DNA of 26,136 bases from an uncultured Bacilli bacterium (GTDB lineage: Bacteria; Bacillota_I; Bacilli_A; RF39; UBA660). The DNA lies in NCBI GenBank assembly GCA_910579535.1, contig CAJTUR010000022.1:1-26136 (forward strand), written 5' to 3'. Below, one piece after another: positions 14,442-21,574 of this stretch. The notes under the pieces were generated by a model. The model was not told where the DNA came from, searched no databases, and worked only from the letters and a program-made list of their open reading frames with translations. A program made the translations under genes and the position numbers. The stretch's first letter is position 1. Each line of letters starts with the position of its first letter.

Positions 14442-15676
14442 ATCTTTCTTCTTTTTTTTCGTTTTCTTTTTTTTAACTTACAAATCGAAAAAAGACAGAT
14501 AATCAAAAAAACAAGGACGATTCCCATAATTTTATAATCCGTATAATTATACTTAATTTCACGATTTAAATAAACATCATAAGAATAAAGAAGATTTTCT
14601 TTATAAAACACCTTTACTTTACCAAGAAAATCATTTTGTTTTATCTTTCGATTTAGGACTTCTATACCTTCATATTGATAAGAAAAATCCTTTATCTCTT
14701 TTTCTAAATAAAACGAAACATCTTCACTACTCTTAATAAAATAATCTTCTAAAGTTGCGTCTTGAACTTTTAAATGAGCAAGAACACGATCCTTTTCTAA
14801 AACATTTATATAATCATAATGTTCATTAAAATAATTATAAATTTCTAAAGAATCTACAATATGATTAGGAAAGCCATTTTGATACATTGAACCAGCAAGA
14901 ATCAATAAATACTCTACATTATCAAATTCATATAAACTTGATAAACAAAGCCCTGCATCTTTAGTAAAACCAGATTTGGAACCCTTTATTGATCCCACAT
15001 TTAGATGGTATTTTTCAGAGGGTCCAACTAAGGTACTATAAAGTTCTAAATAATTCGTCGTCTTATAATAACGCGTGGTATAAATAGTTTCAAACACTTC
15101 ATTTTGAAGAGCATAGAGAATCAACTTTTTTAAATCTTCTAAAGTTGAATAATTATTTTCATCATCTCTTCCTACAGGATTACTAAAATGAGTCGCATTC
15201 ATTCCTATTTTATCTTTTAATTCATTCATTAAAACCACAAAATTGTCAAGATTTCCACCAGTAAGTACAGCTAAGGCTTGGGCTGCTTCGACTCCACTTG
15301 GAAGAAGTGTTCCATAAAGTAAATCTCGAATGGTAACTTTTTCATTCATTTTAAATCCAGCCATTGCATAGCCATTTGTATTATAGAAGGCTTCTTTAGG
15401 AATAGTAACGATTTTATCTAAATCTTCATTGTTTTCAATCGCTACCATTGCCGTCATTATTTTTGTTAAACTCGCAATCGAAATTTTATCTTCATAGCCT
15501 TTTTGATAAACAACTTTTTCATCTTTTAAATTATAAAGCAAAAGATGATTAGTTTTTACATCTAAATTTAAGTTTTCTAAATTAAAATAATCGTATTCGC
15601 TTGCTTTCGCCCAAACATTAGAGAGTAATATTAAACTAAAAAACAAGTAAACGATTAAAAATCCTATTTTTTTCAT
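14438..15676 (-). CDS. D-alanyl-D-alanine carboxypeptidase (DacF/DacA family)
   Basis: A 412-residue penicillin-binding protein of the S11 family. It has a signal peptide (about 1-24, ending VWAKA), the catalytic domain with SLTK (S69, K72) and KSG (234-236), a C-terminal beta domain, and a C-terminal membrane helix (about 384-401) with a very basic tail. Such enzymes trim the terminal D-Ala of peptidoglycan pentapeptides. The second motif, normally SxN, is SGV here (127-129), inside the otherwise standard LLPSGVEAAQALA; the asparagine is missing. Activity may be altered or supported by another residue. In Bacillus, dacF is forespore-expressed; sigG nearby is suggestive, but DacA/DacB-type assignments are equally possible. 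AGAGGT precedes the ATG by four bases. Confidence 0.88.
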   Translation of the reverse strand: MKKIGFLIVYLFFSLILLSNVWAKASEYDYFNLENLNLDVKTNHLLLYNLKDEKVVYQKGYEDKISIASLTKIMTAMVAIENNEDLDKIVTIPKEAFYNTNGYAMAGFKMNEKVTIRDLLYGTLLPSGVEAAQALAVLTGGNLDNFVVLMNELKDKIGMNATHFSNPVGRDDENNYSTLEDLKKLILYALQNEVFETIYTTRYYKTTNYLELYSTLVGPSEKYHLNVGSIKGSKSGFTKDAGLCLSSLYEFDNVEYLLILAGSMYQNGFPNHIVDSLEIYNYFNEHYDYINVLEKDRVLAHLKVQDATLEDYFIKSSEDVSFYLEKEIKDFSYQYEGIEVLNRKIKQNDFLGKVKVFYKENLLYSYDVYLNREIKYNYTDYKIMGIVLVFLIICLFSICKLKKRKRKKRRKI

Positions 15677-15691
15677 AATAACCTCTAAAAA

Positions 15692-15700
15692 ATTATAGCA
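15692..15700 (-). promoter_or_regulatory. Extended -10 promoter of dacF-like gene
   Basis: TGCTATAAT on the minus strand (TG at 15699-15700, TATAAT at 15692-15697); no clear -35. The predicted start is only about nine bases before the ATG, so either the leader is very short or another promoter is used. Confidence 0.4.
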
Positions 15701-15718
15701 TATTTTAAAAAAACAAGT

Positions 15719-15741
15719 AAAAAAAAAGAAATCCGAAGATT
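15719..15741 (-). terminator. Terminator of the YtxH gene
   Basis: On the minus strand AATC-TTCG-GATT, a short stem with the stable cUUCGg tetraloop, is followed by a T-rich tract with one C. The stem overlaps the stop codon. Confidence 0.5.
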
Positions 15742-16138
15742 ACTTATTTTCTAATTTTTCAATTGCTTGCTTCGTCACTTCAATCGCTTTTACTCTTAAA
15801 GCATCCACAGCCTCTTCTAAAATAGGTTCACTTTTATCCTTTACATATCTTGCTAATTTTTTACAATCCGCTTCAATTTTTTTAGCTTTATTCTTTGCTG
15901 CTTTCAAAACCGTTTCTTTATCTAACGCTTTTAAATCGGTTTCCAATTTTTCTATTTTTTCTGAAACATATTTTTTTACATCTTTTACTTTAACGTTTTC
16001 CAACTTTTCTTTTAATTCTGTAATTTTATTTTTCAAATCTTGTCTTGTTTCCTTTCCACTTTTTGGAGCAAACAACACACCCAATCCAGCACCAATTGCT
16101 GTTCCAGCAACTAACGTTGCAACTGTCTTTTTCTTCAT
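15740..16138 (-). CDS. YtxH-like general stress protein
   Basis: A 132-residue protein with an N-terminal membrane helix (about 6-25, VATLVAGTAIGAGLGVLFAP) followed by the hallmark FAPKSGKETR and a long lysine-rich, heptad-like region (about 30-130) predicted as coiled coil. That is the YtxH family pattern. Homologues belong to general-stress regulons in Bacillus, and their mechanism is unknown. It has its own promoter and terminator and stands alone. GGGATGG precedes the ATG by about six bases. Confidence 0.85.
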   Translation of the reverse strand: MKKKTVATLVAGTAIGAGLGVLFAPKSGKETRQDLKNKITELKEKLENVKVKDVKKYVSEKIEKLETDLKALDKETVLKAAKNKAKKIEADCKKLARYVKDKSEPILEEAVDALRVKAIEVTKQAIEKLENK

Positions 16139-16158
16139 ATTTCACCATCCCTACTATA

Positions 16159-16187
16159 AGTATAGTATTAAAAGTCAAAAAAAACAA
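16159..16187 (-). promoter_or_regulatory. Promoter of the YtxH gene
   Basis: TTGTTT (16182-16187), 17 bases, TATACT (16159-16164) on the minus strand. The -35 overlaps the T tract and stem of the upstream ttcA terminator. Confidence 0.5.
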
Positions 16188-16221
16188 ACGAATTCATAAA
16201 ACAGTTGACATTCATTTGTTT
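16174..16221 (-). terminator. Terminator of the AI-2E/unknown/ttcA unit
   Basis: A 12-bp stem with one G-T pair (16210-16221 with 16182-16193), a 16-base loop, then eight T on the minus strand. The upstream arm contains the ttcA stop codon. Confidence 0.55.
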
Positions 16222-17039
16222 ATATCATAATCATCTAAGAAAGAAACTTTTTTATCATCCACCCGATAGCCTAAGATACAATTCAAATTAATATTCTCTA
16301 GACTTTTAAAAATATTTTGATCAATCTCATCACTTTTTTCTCTTAACAGTTGAATGAAAGACTTAATCTCTTTTCGTTTACTATTCTTTTCTAAATCATT
16401 TTTTTCAGTAAAAGAACAAGCACAATTTAAAAAGGTCAAACGATTATAACCAACCCAATCTTTAATTGATTTTTCTTTAATAAGATACATTGGACGAATA
16501 AGTTGTAAGCCTTTAAAATGGTCACTGTAAAGTTTGGGCATCATAGTCTTCACTTCAGAGGCATAAAACATAGAAAGCAAAGTCGTTTCAATAACATCAT
16601 CAAAGTGATGGCCTAAAGCAATTTTATTGCACCCCAGTTCTTGTGCTTTATTATAGAGATGTCCTCTTCTCATTCTGGCACACAAATAACAAGGGCTTTT
16701 TGGATTCAACTTATTCGCCACCTCAAAAACATCGGTATCAAAAAGTTCTAAATCAATATTTAATAAACGACTATTCTTTTTAATTAAATCGATATTTTTT
16801 TGGCTATACCCAGGATTCATCACAACATACTTTAACTCAAAATCAATTTTTCCATGTCTTTTAAGTTCCTCTAAACACTTAGCCATTAAAAAAGAATCTT
16901 TACCTCCACTGATACAAACCATAATCTTATCGTGATTTTCTATTAATTGATAATCGTTAATGGCTTTAACAAAAGGATGCCAAATTTCTTTTCGGAAACG
17001 TTTGATAATGCTTCTTTCAATGTTTTTATAGTCTTCCAT
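16212..17039 (-). CDS. ttcA: tRNA 2-thiocytidine(32) synthetase TtcA
   Basis: A 275-residue PP-loop ATPase with SGGKDS (44-49). CYLC (C117, C120) and a later cysteine in LNCACSF (C206 or C208) match the three-cysteine [4Fe-4S] binding of TtcA, which thiolates cytidine 32 of some tRNAs. HHFDDVIETTLLSMFY also fits the family; the spacing distinguishes it from TilS and MnmA. The ATG at 17039 is preferred: AAAGGA lies six bases upstream, whereas the ATG at 17054 has no such site and is itself adjacent to it. It overlaps the end of the upstream unknown gene by 14 bases, so it is the third gene of a unit headed by the AI-2E family exporter. Confidence 0.9.
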   Translation of the reverse strand: MEDYKNIERSIIKRFRKEIWHPFVKAINDYQLIENHDKIMVCISGGKDSFLMAKCLEELKRHGKIDFELKYVVMNPGYSQKNIDLIKKNSRLLNIDLELFDTDVFEVANKLNPKSPCYLCARMRRGHLYNKAQELGCNKIALGHHFDDVIETTLLSMFYASEVKTMMPKLYSDHFKGLQLIRPMYLIKEKSIKDWVGYNRLTFLNCACSFTEKNDLEKNSKRKEIKSFIQLLREKSDEIDQNIFKSLENINLNCILGYRVDDKKVSFLDDYDINK

Positions 17040-17511
17040 TTGGATTCCTTTCATTATCTACATTATGATTATAAAAAATTTCTTCATAAAAACAAATCTT
17101 TTGCTGATAATCGCTTTCCTTTTTCTTAAAACGAGCAAAACCTTCTTCTGTTAGTCGATCCTCTTTTCGAAATAAAAGAAGCTGATAAAAATTTTGATGC
17201 ATTCTATTTTCATGAATCAAACTTGTTTCTAAACACTTTACCATCATTTCTAAGTCTTCCTTAATAAAAGATTCTTGACTTACTTCTAAACGTTTAATCA
17301 ATTCGACCATAGTCGCCATCATTTTCTGAGTCTTTTTTTCTAAATCTTCTAATAAACAATAAGGCTCATCTAAAATAATATCAGTTAAAAGAAAAGGAAA
17401 ACGCTTGACCATTTCAAAAATTGCTTTTTGCATTTTTATTTCATAAACCGTTAAAAAAATCACTTTTTGCTTTAACGTATAAAACCAATTATCATAAATC
17501 ATAATTCTCAA
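17026..17511 (-). CDS. Helical protein of unknown function between an exporter and ttcA
   Basis: A 161-residue protein with no recognised domain. It is rich in Glu, Lys, Leu, Phe and Met and looks all-helical, with long charged stretches (about 45-160). There is no signal peptide, zinc site or nucleotide-binding motif. The start is TTG at 17511, seven bases after AAAGG within the end of the exporter gene; the ATG at 17502 is further from that site. It begins immediately after the exporter stop and overlaps ttcA, so the three are one unit. A role with tRNA or with the exporter cannot be told from sequence. Confidence 0.7.
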   Translation of the reverse strand: MRIMIYDNWFYTLKQKVIFLTVYEIKMQKAIFEMVKRFPFLLTDIILDEPYCLLEDLEKKTQKMMATMVELIKRLEVSQESFIKEDLEMMVKCLETSLIHENRMHQNFYQLLLFRKEDRLTEEGFARFKKKESDYQQKICFYEEIFYNHNVDNERNPNGRL

Positions 17512-18627
17512 TTACAAACCTTTCTTCTTTAATTTTACATAAATGAATTCTCTAAACAAAGCATAAAGAATCGATGCCAGTGGAAGTCCAATAAGCATGC
17601 CCACAATTCCAAACAAACTTCCTCCTACACTTATAGCCAGTAAGGTCCACATAGGAGATAATCCTACTGATTTACCAACCACTTTTGGATAAATAAAATT
17701 TCCTTCAATTTGTTGTACTACTTGGAAAACGATTATAAAAATAAGAGCATCTAAAGGTTCAGAAGTAAAAATTAAAATAGCGCCTATAACCATGGCAATC
17801 AAAGCACCAAAGATAGGAATTAAAGCGGTAATAGCGGTTAAAACTGAGATAATTAAAGTATAAGGGAATTGGAAAAGTGATAACGCCAAAAACATAAGAA
17901 GACCTAAAAGAGCTGCTTCTAAACATTGACCAGTAATAAATTTAGTAAAAGTTTTATTAACTTGTTGACCAATAGTAAATACTTTTTCAGCTTGTTTTTT
18001 ATTAAAAAGAGCTAAAATAACTTTTCTACTTCCTTCACTTAAATATTCTTTACAACTAAGCATATAAATTGCGAAAATAATCGCTGTAAAAAAAGTAATA
18101 AATCCAGAAATAAGACTTCCAACAAAGCCCGAAGCGCTACTTAATAAATAATTTAAAACGTTAGATAACAAATCAGTCATCGTCCCACTATTAGAGAAAA
18201 ACGTTTCTATTTCACTTTGCATTTTAGGATACTGATTCAATAAATCTAAAATATAATTTTTCGTATTTTCGATTAAAGTTGGAAGATTATTAATAAGTAA
18301 GGCAATATTGTCTATCAATTGAGGAAGAAGTAAAAAAGCAATAAGAACCAAAACAAAGATAAAGATAAGTAAAGAAATTGAAATAGAAAGAATTCTTAAA
18401 CGCTCTTTTCTTATTTTAACTCTTTTACAAAGAAAAGTTTCTATTTTATTCACTAAAATATTTAAAATAAAAGCGAGAACGCCTCCTAAAATAAAAGGAA
18501 GAAAAACATAATAAATTTTATTAAAAAAACGAAGAAGCACATCAAGATGATGAATTCCCCAAAAAGAAACCACAAAAATTAAAATCAATAAAATAAGCTG
18601 TTTCATTCCTAAAACGTCTTTTTTCAT
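17512..18627 (-). CDS. AI-2E family transporter
   Basis: A 371-residue membrane protein with about eight helices: helices near 10-55, a mid-region with helices near 75-105 and 155-190, and a C-terminal block (about 235-345) containing PIFGALIAMVIGA and QQIEGNFIYPKVVGKSVGLSP. That is the conserved AI-2E family region. Members include AI-2 exporters and Na+/H+ or other transporters, so the family name does not fix the substrate. GGGGTGAAA precedes the ATG at normal distance. It is the first gene of a unit with an unknown protein and ttcA, driven by the promoter at 18660-18688. Confidence 0.93.
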   Translation of the reverse strand: MKKDVLGMKQLILLILIFVVSFWGIHHLDVLLRFFNKIYYVFLPFILGGVLAFILNILVNKIETFLCKRVKIRKERLRILSISISLLIFIFVLVLIAFLLLPQLIDNIALLINNLPTLIENTKNYILDLLNQYPKMQSEIETFFSNSGTMTDLLSNVLNYLLSSASGFVGSLISGFITFFTAIIFAIYMLSCKEYLSEGSRKVILALFNKKQAEKVFTIGQQVNKTFTKFITGQCLEAALLGLLMFLALSLFQFPYTLIISVLTAITALIPIFGALIAMVIGAILIFTSEPLDALIFIIVFQVVQQIEGNFIYPKVVGKSVGLSPMWTLLAISVGGSLFGIVGMLIGLPLASILYALFREFIYVKLKKKGL

Positions 18628-18659
18628 ACAATTTCACCCCTAAATCATAAATTGGCTTT

Positions 18660-18688
18660 ATTTTATCTCAGTTTCTATTTTTTGTCTA
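18660..18688 (-). promoter_or_regulatory. Promoter of the AI-2E/unknown/ttcA unit
   Basis: TAGACA (18683-18688), 17 bases, TAAAAT (18660-18665) on the minus strand, about 33 bases before the start codon. It follows the tRNA-Glu terminator. Confidence 0.5.
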
Positions 18689-18689
18689 T

Positions 18690-18715
18690 AAAAAAAAGCT
18701 CTTTTAAAAGCTTTT
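18690..18715 (-). terminator. Terminator after tRNA-Glu
   Basis: AAAAGCT and AGCTTTT (18709-18715 with 18694-18700) form a 7-bp stem with an eight-base loop and a T tract on the minus strand, ten bases past the tRNA 3' end. Confidence 0.6.
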
Positions 18716-18725
18716 AAATATCAAT

Positions 18726-18802
18726 TGGTAGGATGTACGGGTTTCGAACCCGTGAATACCACCTTGAGAGGGTGGCGTGTTAAACCCCTTCACCAACATC
18801 CC
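18726..18802 (-). tRNA. tRNA-Glu (anticodon CUC)
   Basis: The 77-base minus-strand sequence folds as a complete tRNA with encoded CCA. The acceptor GGGATGT pairs with ACATCCT (one terminal G-T), the discriminator is A, the D-arm is GTG/CAC, the anticodon arm CCACC/GGTGG encloses loop CTCTCAA, and the T-arm ACGGG/CCCGT has loop TTCGAAA. Anticodon CTC reads GAG. The D-arm resembles Bacillus tRNA-Glu. It stands alone between two protein-coding units. Confidence 0.93.
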
Positions 18803-18803
18803 A

Positions 18804-18834
18804 AAAAATAATGCCTTTTTCTTAAGACATTATT
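18804..18834 (-). terminator. Terminator between the unknown 136-residue gene and tRNA-Glu
   Basis: AATAATG and CATTATT (18828-18834 with 18807-18813) pair around a variable loop and are followed by six T on the minus strand. It lies immediately before the tRNA and overlaps the predicted tRNA transcription start. Confidence 0.5.
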
Positions 18835-18863
18835 ATGTTATCATACCTACATTCTTTTTTCAA
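18835..18863 (-). promoter_or_regulatory. Possible promoter of tRNA-Glu
   Basis: TTGAAA (18858-18863), 17 bases including TG before the -10, TAACAT (18835-18840) on the minus strand. Located after the stop of the preceding gene. Confidence 0.45.
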
Positions 18864-18869
18864 TAGCAA

Positions 18870-19280
18870 TTAACGTCCTCTACTTTCCGTTGCTGTTTTA
18901 TCATCTGGAAGCAAAGCTTTTAAATCTTCAACAGTTTGTGGAACATAGCCACGTAATTGTTCAGTAGTAAAACCTATTTTATTTAGTTCAATACTAGCTC
19001 GAACAATTTGTTCATTGATAGATAAATCATCTTCAGGACGATAAGGCATTAAATATTTTCCTATTTGCTTTCCCTGAAATAAAAGTAATTTTTCTAAAGG
19101 CTTAAGATAATACCTTTCAGCAATCTGATACCTTTGTTTTAAACTTTGTCTCATATTTTCATCTAGAATAGTATGAAACTCACTAGGTTTCATATAGAGA
19201 AAAGATTGCATTTTTTCTTCTGTATCTATTGAATTTAATAAAGCATTAATATCCTCCATTGAAAAATCAAATTCATCCAT
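18870..19280 (-). CDS. Conserved-looking protein of unknown function (136 residues)
   Basis: A soluble acidic protein of 136 residues, mostly helical, with no recognised domain. It has no signal peptide or membrane segment. Readable features are an acidic N terminus (MDEFDFSMEDINALL), a middle region rich in Leu, Tyr and Lys, and 'YRPEDDLSINEQIVRASIELN' preceding 'TTEQLRGYVPQTVEDLKALLP'. AGGAGTG precedes the ATG by about six bases and there is a TATAAT upstream, so it is a real gene. It ends in the terminator before tRNA-Glu. Function unknown. Confidence 0.75.
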   Translation of the reverse strand: MDEFDFSMEDINALLNSIDTEEKMQSFLYMKPSEFHTILDENMRQSLKQRYQIAERYYLKPLEKLLLFQGKQIGKYLMPYRPEDDLSINEQIVRASIELNKIGFTTEQLRGYVPQTVEDLKALLPDDKTATESRGR

Positions 19281-19303
19281 ATTATCACTCCTATTCTATA
19301 TTT

Positions 19304-19309
19304 ATTATA
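19304..19309 (-). promoter_or_regulatory. -10 element before the 136-residue gene
   Basis: TATAAT on the minus strand 24 bases before the start codon; the -35 region is poor. Confidence 0.4.
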
Positions 19310-19358
19310 CCCAAATCATAAATTTAATAAAAGGATTTTCGTCTAATTTACGTCAAAT

Positions 19359-19721
19359 TTATTCCTTCTCTAAATCAATAGAATCATAAGCCCCCAAATC
19401 ATACACTTGATACCCCAAACCTTTTAAAGTATTATAAGCCAGTTTACTTCTATTGCCACTTCGACAATAAACGAGCAATACTTTACTTTTATCAAGAAAA
19501 GAGAGATTTTCACGAATAATATCATGAGGAATATTTAAAGCCCCAACTAAGTGCCCCTTACTAAATTCTTCTTCTGATCGAACATCCAAAAGAATATAAT
19601 TATTTTCAGAAATAAGTTGTTCCAATGTTTTTTCTTCTTGAACCTTAGATTCAGAACTTTTACACCCTGTAATACAAAAAATAAAAAGTAAACATCCCAA
19701 AATAAAAATAATCTTTTTCAT
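19359..19721 (-). CDS. Rhodanese-like lipoprotein
   Basis: A 120-residue lipoprotein: lysine-rich start, hydrophobic helix (4-17), lipobox ITGC (C20 lipidated after LspA cleavage), then a single rhodanese domain (about 30-120). The active-site loop is CRSGNRS with C86, and LLDVRSEEEF precedes it. It could transfer sulfur from the outer face of the membrane or act in extracytoplasmic redox chemistry; the physiological substrate is unknown. The ATG at 19721 is chosen because AAGGAG lies eight bases upstream; the GTG at 19730 overlaps that site. It has its own extended -10 promoter. Confidence 0.9.
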   Translation of the reverse strand: MKKIIFILGCLLFIFCITGCKSSESKVQEEKTLEQLISENNYILLDVRSEEEFSKGHLVGALNIPHDIIRENLSFLDKSKVLLVYCRSGNRSKLAYNTLKGLGYQVYDLGAYDSIDLEKE

Positions 19722-19747
19722 AAAATACACTCCTTATACACGGTTTT

Positions 19748-19756
19748 ATTATACCA
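19748..19756 (-). promoter_or_regulatory. Extended -10 promoter of the rhodanese lipoprotein gene
   Basis: TGGTATAAT on the minus strand (TG 19755-19756, TATAAT 19748-19753), directly after the terminator of the VOC gene; -35 not clear. Confidence 0.5.
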
Positions 19757-19783
19757 TAAAAAAAGTAAAACTGTGTTTACTTT
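19757..19783 (-). terminator. Terminator of the AraC/VOC unit
   Basis: AAAGTAAA and TTTACTTT (19776-19783 with 19762-19769) around a six-base loop, followed by a T tract on the minus strand. Confidence 0.65.
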
Positions 19784-19788
19784 AAAAT

Positions 19789-20169
19789 TTAATCAGCAAG
19801 GGTTAAAATAAAACCATTATTATCAAAAATAGCAAATTCATTTTTACCATAAAAAGTTTTATGAAGTTCACTTGCTAGTTGAACCTTCTCTTTTAAGATA
19901 TCATACATCTCCAAAACATTAGATACCGTAATAAATAAGGTTAAACAAGGTTTAATTTCTTCACAATCTAAACTTGGGTACTCTTGAATCAAATTTTTTT
20001 GTTCTTGAAACATAAGCGTAATGTTATCTTTCTTAAGAATAGCAAATTGTAAATCTTCTCCCGTTTCTGGTACCGTTAATACTTTTTGAAAGCCCAACAT
20101 CTCTTCATAAAATTTTAACGATTCAAATACGCTCTTAACCATTAAATTTGGTGTTAAATTTTCATACAT
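19789..20169 (-). CDS. VOC family (glyoxalase/bleomycin-resistance-like) protein
   Basis: A 126-residue single-domain VOC protein. 'LTPNLMVKSVFESLKFYEEMLGFQKV' is the typical VOC opening, and two beta-alpha-beta-beta-beta halves are visible, the second ending IFDNNGFILTLAD. The usual metal-ligand positions (His/Glu at the strand starts) are partly altered: the N-terminal half has N8 where H or E is common. Function could be small-molecule binding or drug sequestration rather than glyoxalase; unknown. GGAGG precedes the ATG by eight to ten bases. It follows the AraC regulator by 64 bases without a hairpin between them, so the pair is probably one unit. Confidence 0.85.
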   Translation of the reverse strand: MYENLTPNLMVKSVFESLKFYEEMLGFQKVLTVPETGEDLQFAILKKDNITLMFQEQKNLIQEYPSLDCEEIKPCLTLFITVSNVLEMYDILKEKVQLASELHKTFYGKNEFAIFDNNGFILTLAD

Positions 20170-20233
20170 ATCTTTTTTCCTCCAACCTTAAAATAGCAAA
20201 AAAATAAAAAAACGTATTGTAAAAAAAAGACAT

Positions 20234-21004
20234 TTAATTTTGTATAAGTTCAAGTGGAGAAAAACCTGTATATCTTTTAATTTCTTTTATAAAATGAGAT
20301 TGATCATAAAAACCGCATAAAGAAATAATTTCCATTAAATTTTTTTGTTCCAGTAACAAAGTTAAACACAAATGTAATCTTAAAATATTTAAAAGTACTT
20401 TAGGAGACACACCATAATATTTCTTAAATATTCGATTCAAATGCCTTGAGTGATAGCCAAAAGTTTTAGCCATTTCATAAACTCGTTGTTCTCGTGGTTC
20501 TTTATACAACTGATCCACCCATAAAAGCATTCTTTTATCTTCTATATGTGTGACTTTTGATAACAAATAATCTTTTAATAATAGCTTTCTATTAAAATCT
20601 TTTTTTATCATAAAAATATTTTTTAAAGTATCACTAGAATCGATATCTTCAAAAAGAATAGGATGATCCATCACTTTTGATGCCTCTATATGAAACATCA
20701 GAAAAAAACTACTTGGCTTTAAACGCACTCCCAGAATGTCAATTTTTTGCTTAAGTTCTAAAACCATCGTTTCTTTACTAAATCCGGCAAAGCAAATGAT
20801 TTCATTTGTAAAATCAATAACAATATCAATACAAGCATCAGGTAAAATAGACACCGCTATCTCATTAGAGCAAATCCTTTTCGATTGCATACTCCAAAAA
20901 CACATCACATAATCCTTTAACTCTTCTATTTCCTGTTCTTGATAATCTACATTAATTTGAAACTCCTTATTTAATAAATAAGGAACTTGTTTAGGATAAA
21001 ACAT
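20234..21004 (-). CDS. AraC family transcriptional regulator
   Basis: A 256-residue regulator with an N-terminal ligand-sensing region of the DUF6597 kind (about 1-145; 'VSILPDACIDIVIDF' and 'GVRLKPSSFFLMF' are typical) and a C-terminal double helix-turn-helix (about 165-255, ending GFYDQSHFIKEIKRYTGFSPLEL). The effector is unknown. The VOC gene lies 64 bases downstream and is the obvious candidate target. The ribosome-binding site is weak (GGTG). There is little room for a promoter between this gene and the YehR-type gene's terminator at 21018-21044, so expression may depend on read-through or a promoter within that terminator region. Confidence 0.92.
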   Translation of the reverse strand: MFYPKQVPYLLNKEFQINVDYQEQEIEELKDYVMCFWSMQSKRICSNEIAVSILPDACIDIVIDFTNEIICFAGFSKETMVLELKQKIDILGVRLKPSSFFLMFHIEASKVMDHPILFEDIDSSDTLKNIFMIKKDFNRKLLLKDYLLSKVTHIEDKRMLLWVDQLYKEPREQRVYEMAKTFGYHSRHLNRIFKKYYGVSPKVLLNILRLHLCLTLLLEQKNLMEIISLCGFYDQSHFIKEIKRYTGFSPLELIQN

Positions 21005-21017
21005 AAACGCACCAAAA

Positions 21018-21044
21018 TTAAAAAAAGTTCTAAATCAGAACTTT
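21018..21044 (-). terminator. Terminator of the YehR-type lipoprotein gene
   Basis: AAAGTTCT and AGAACTTT (21037-21044 with 21024-21031), five-base loop, six T on the minus strand. The stem overlaps the stop codon. Confidence 0.75.
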
Positions 21045-21498
21045 ATTTTGTACAAGTTGCTCCAACACTTGATGATTCATACATAGCTTTGATATCATCA
21101 ATTTTGATTTTACCATCTTTAATTAATTGAGCATTAGCACTATCAATTTCAATCATTTTTTTAGTGTCTACTTTACTGTAATCAACTTCTAAAGTACTTG
21201 TTAAAGTATCACCGTCGATTTTAAGCTCATAATTATAATGTTCAACATCTTTATAAGGTTCATAAATAGCTTCAACAGCTTCCTTATAGTTTTCTAAAAC
21301 ATCTTTAGAACTACTTGTTACTTTTTCAATAGATTTTACCTTTGTAACCGTATTTTTTGAATACTCTACTTCATAACGTAAATCCATACCTAAACCATTT
21401 TGGTTCATACTTCTTGTACATGTCATTGTTTTAGTTTCATTTCCACAACCAGTTAAACAAAACAAAGACACAACAATTAGCATCATTATTTTTTTCAT
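21043..21498 (-). CDS. YehR/DUF1307-type lipoprotein
   Basis: A 151-residue lipoprotein with a short signal peptide and lipobox LTGC (C18), followed by a small beta-rich domain that resembles DUF1307 (YehR of enterobacteria): TCTRSMNQNGLGMDLRYEVEY near the start and a closing SVGATCTK with a conserved cysteine. C26 (MTCTR) and C149 (ATCTK) may pair. Function of the family is unknown. It has its own promoter (21520-21528) and terminator. AAGAGGTG lies before the ATG at normal spacing. Assignment to DUF1307 rests on motif resemblance. Confidence 0.8.
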   Translation of the reverse strand: MKKIMMLIVVSLFCLTGCGNETKTMTCTRSMNQNGLGMDLRYEVEYSKNTVTKVKSIEKVTSSSKDVLENYKEAVEAIYEPYKDVEHYNYELKIDGDTLTSTLEVDYSKVDTKKMIEIDSANAQLIKDGKIKIDDIKAMYESSSVGATCTK

Positions 21499-21519
21499 AT
21501 AAACACCTCTTCCTATTTA

Positions 21520-21528
21520 ATTGTATCA
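21520..21528 (-). promoter_or_regulatory. Extended -10 promoter of the YehR-type gene
   Basis: TGATACAAT on the minus strand (TG 21527-21528, TACAAT 21520-21525); no clear -35. Confidence 0.4.
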
Positions 21529-21548
21529 TAAATAATTAAAAAAATGTA

Positions 21549-21574
21549 CAAAAAAAGTAGAAAAAGGTCTACTT
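21549..21574 (-). terminator. Terminator of hsp20
   Basis: AAGTAGA and TCTACTT (21568-21574 with 21555-21561), six-base loop, then T tract on the minus strand. Overlaps the hsp20 stop codon. Confidence 0.65.

Noticed and set aside
16212..17039. TtcA assigned instead to TilS
   Set aside because: The CxxC motif at 117-120 and the later cysteine are TtcA marks, and the C-terminal TilS domains are missing.
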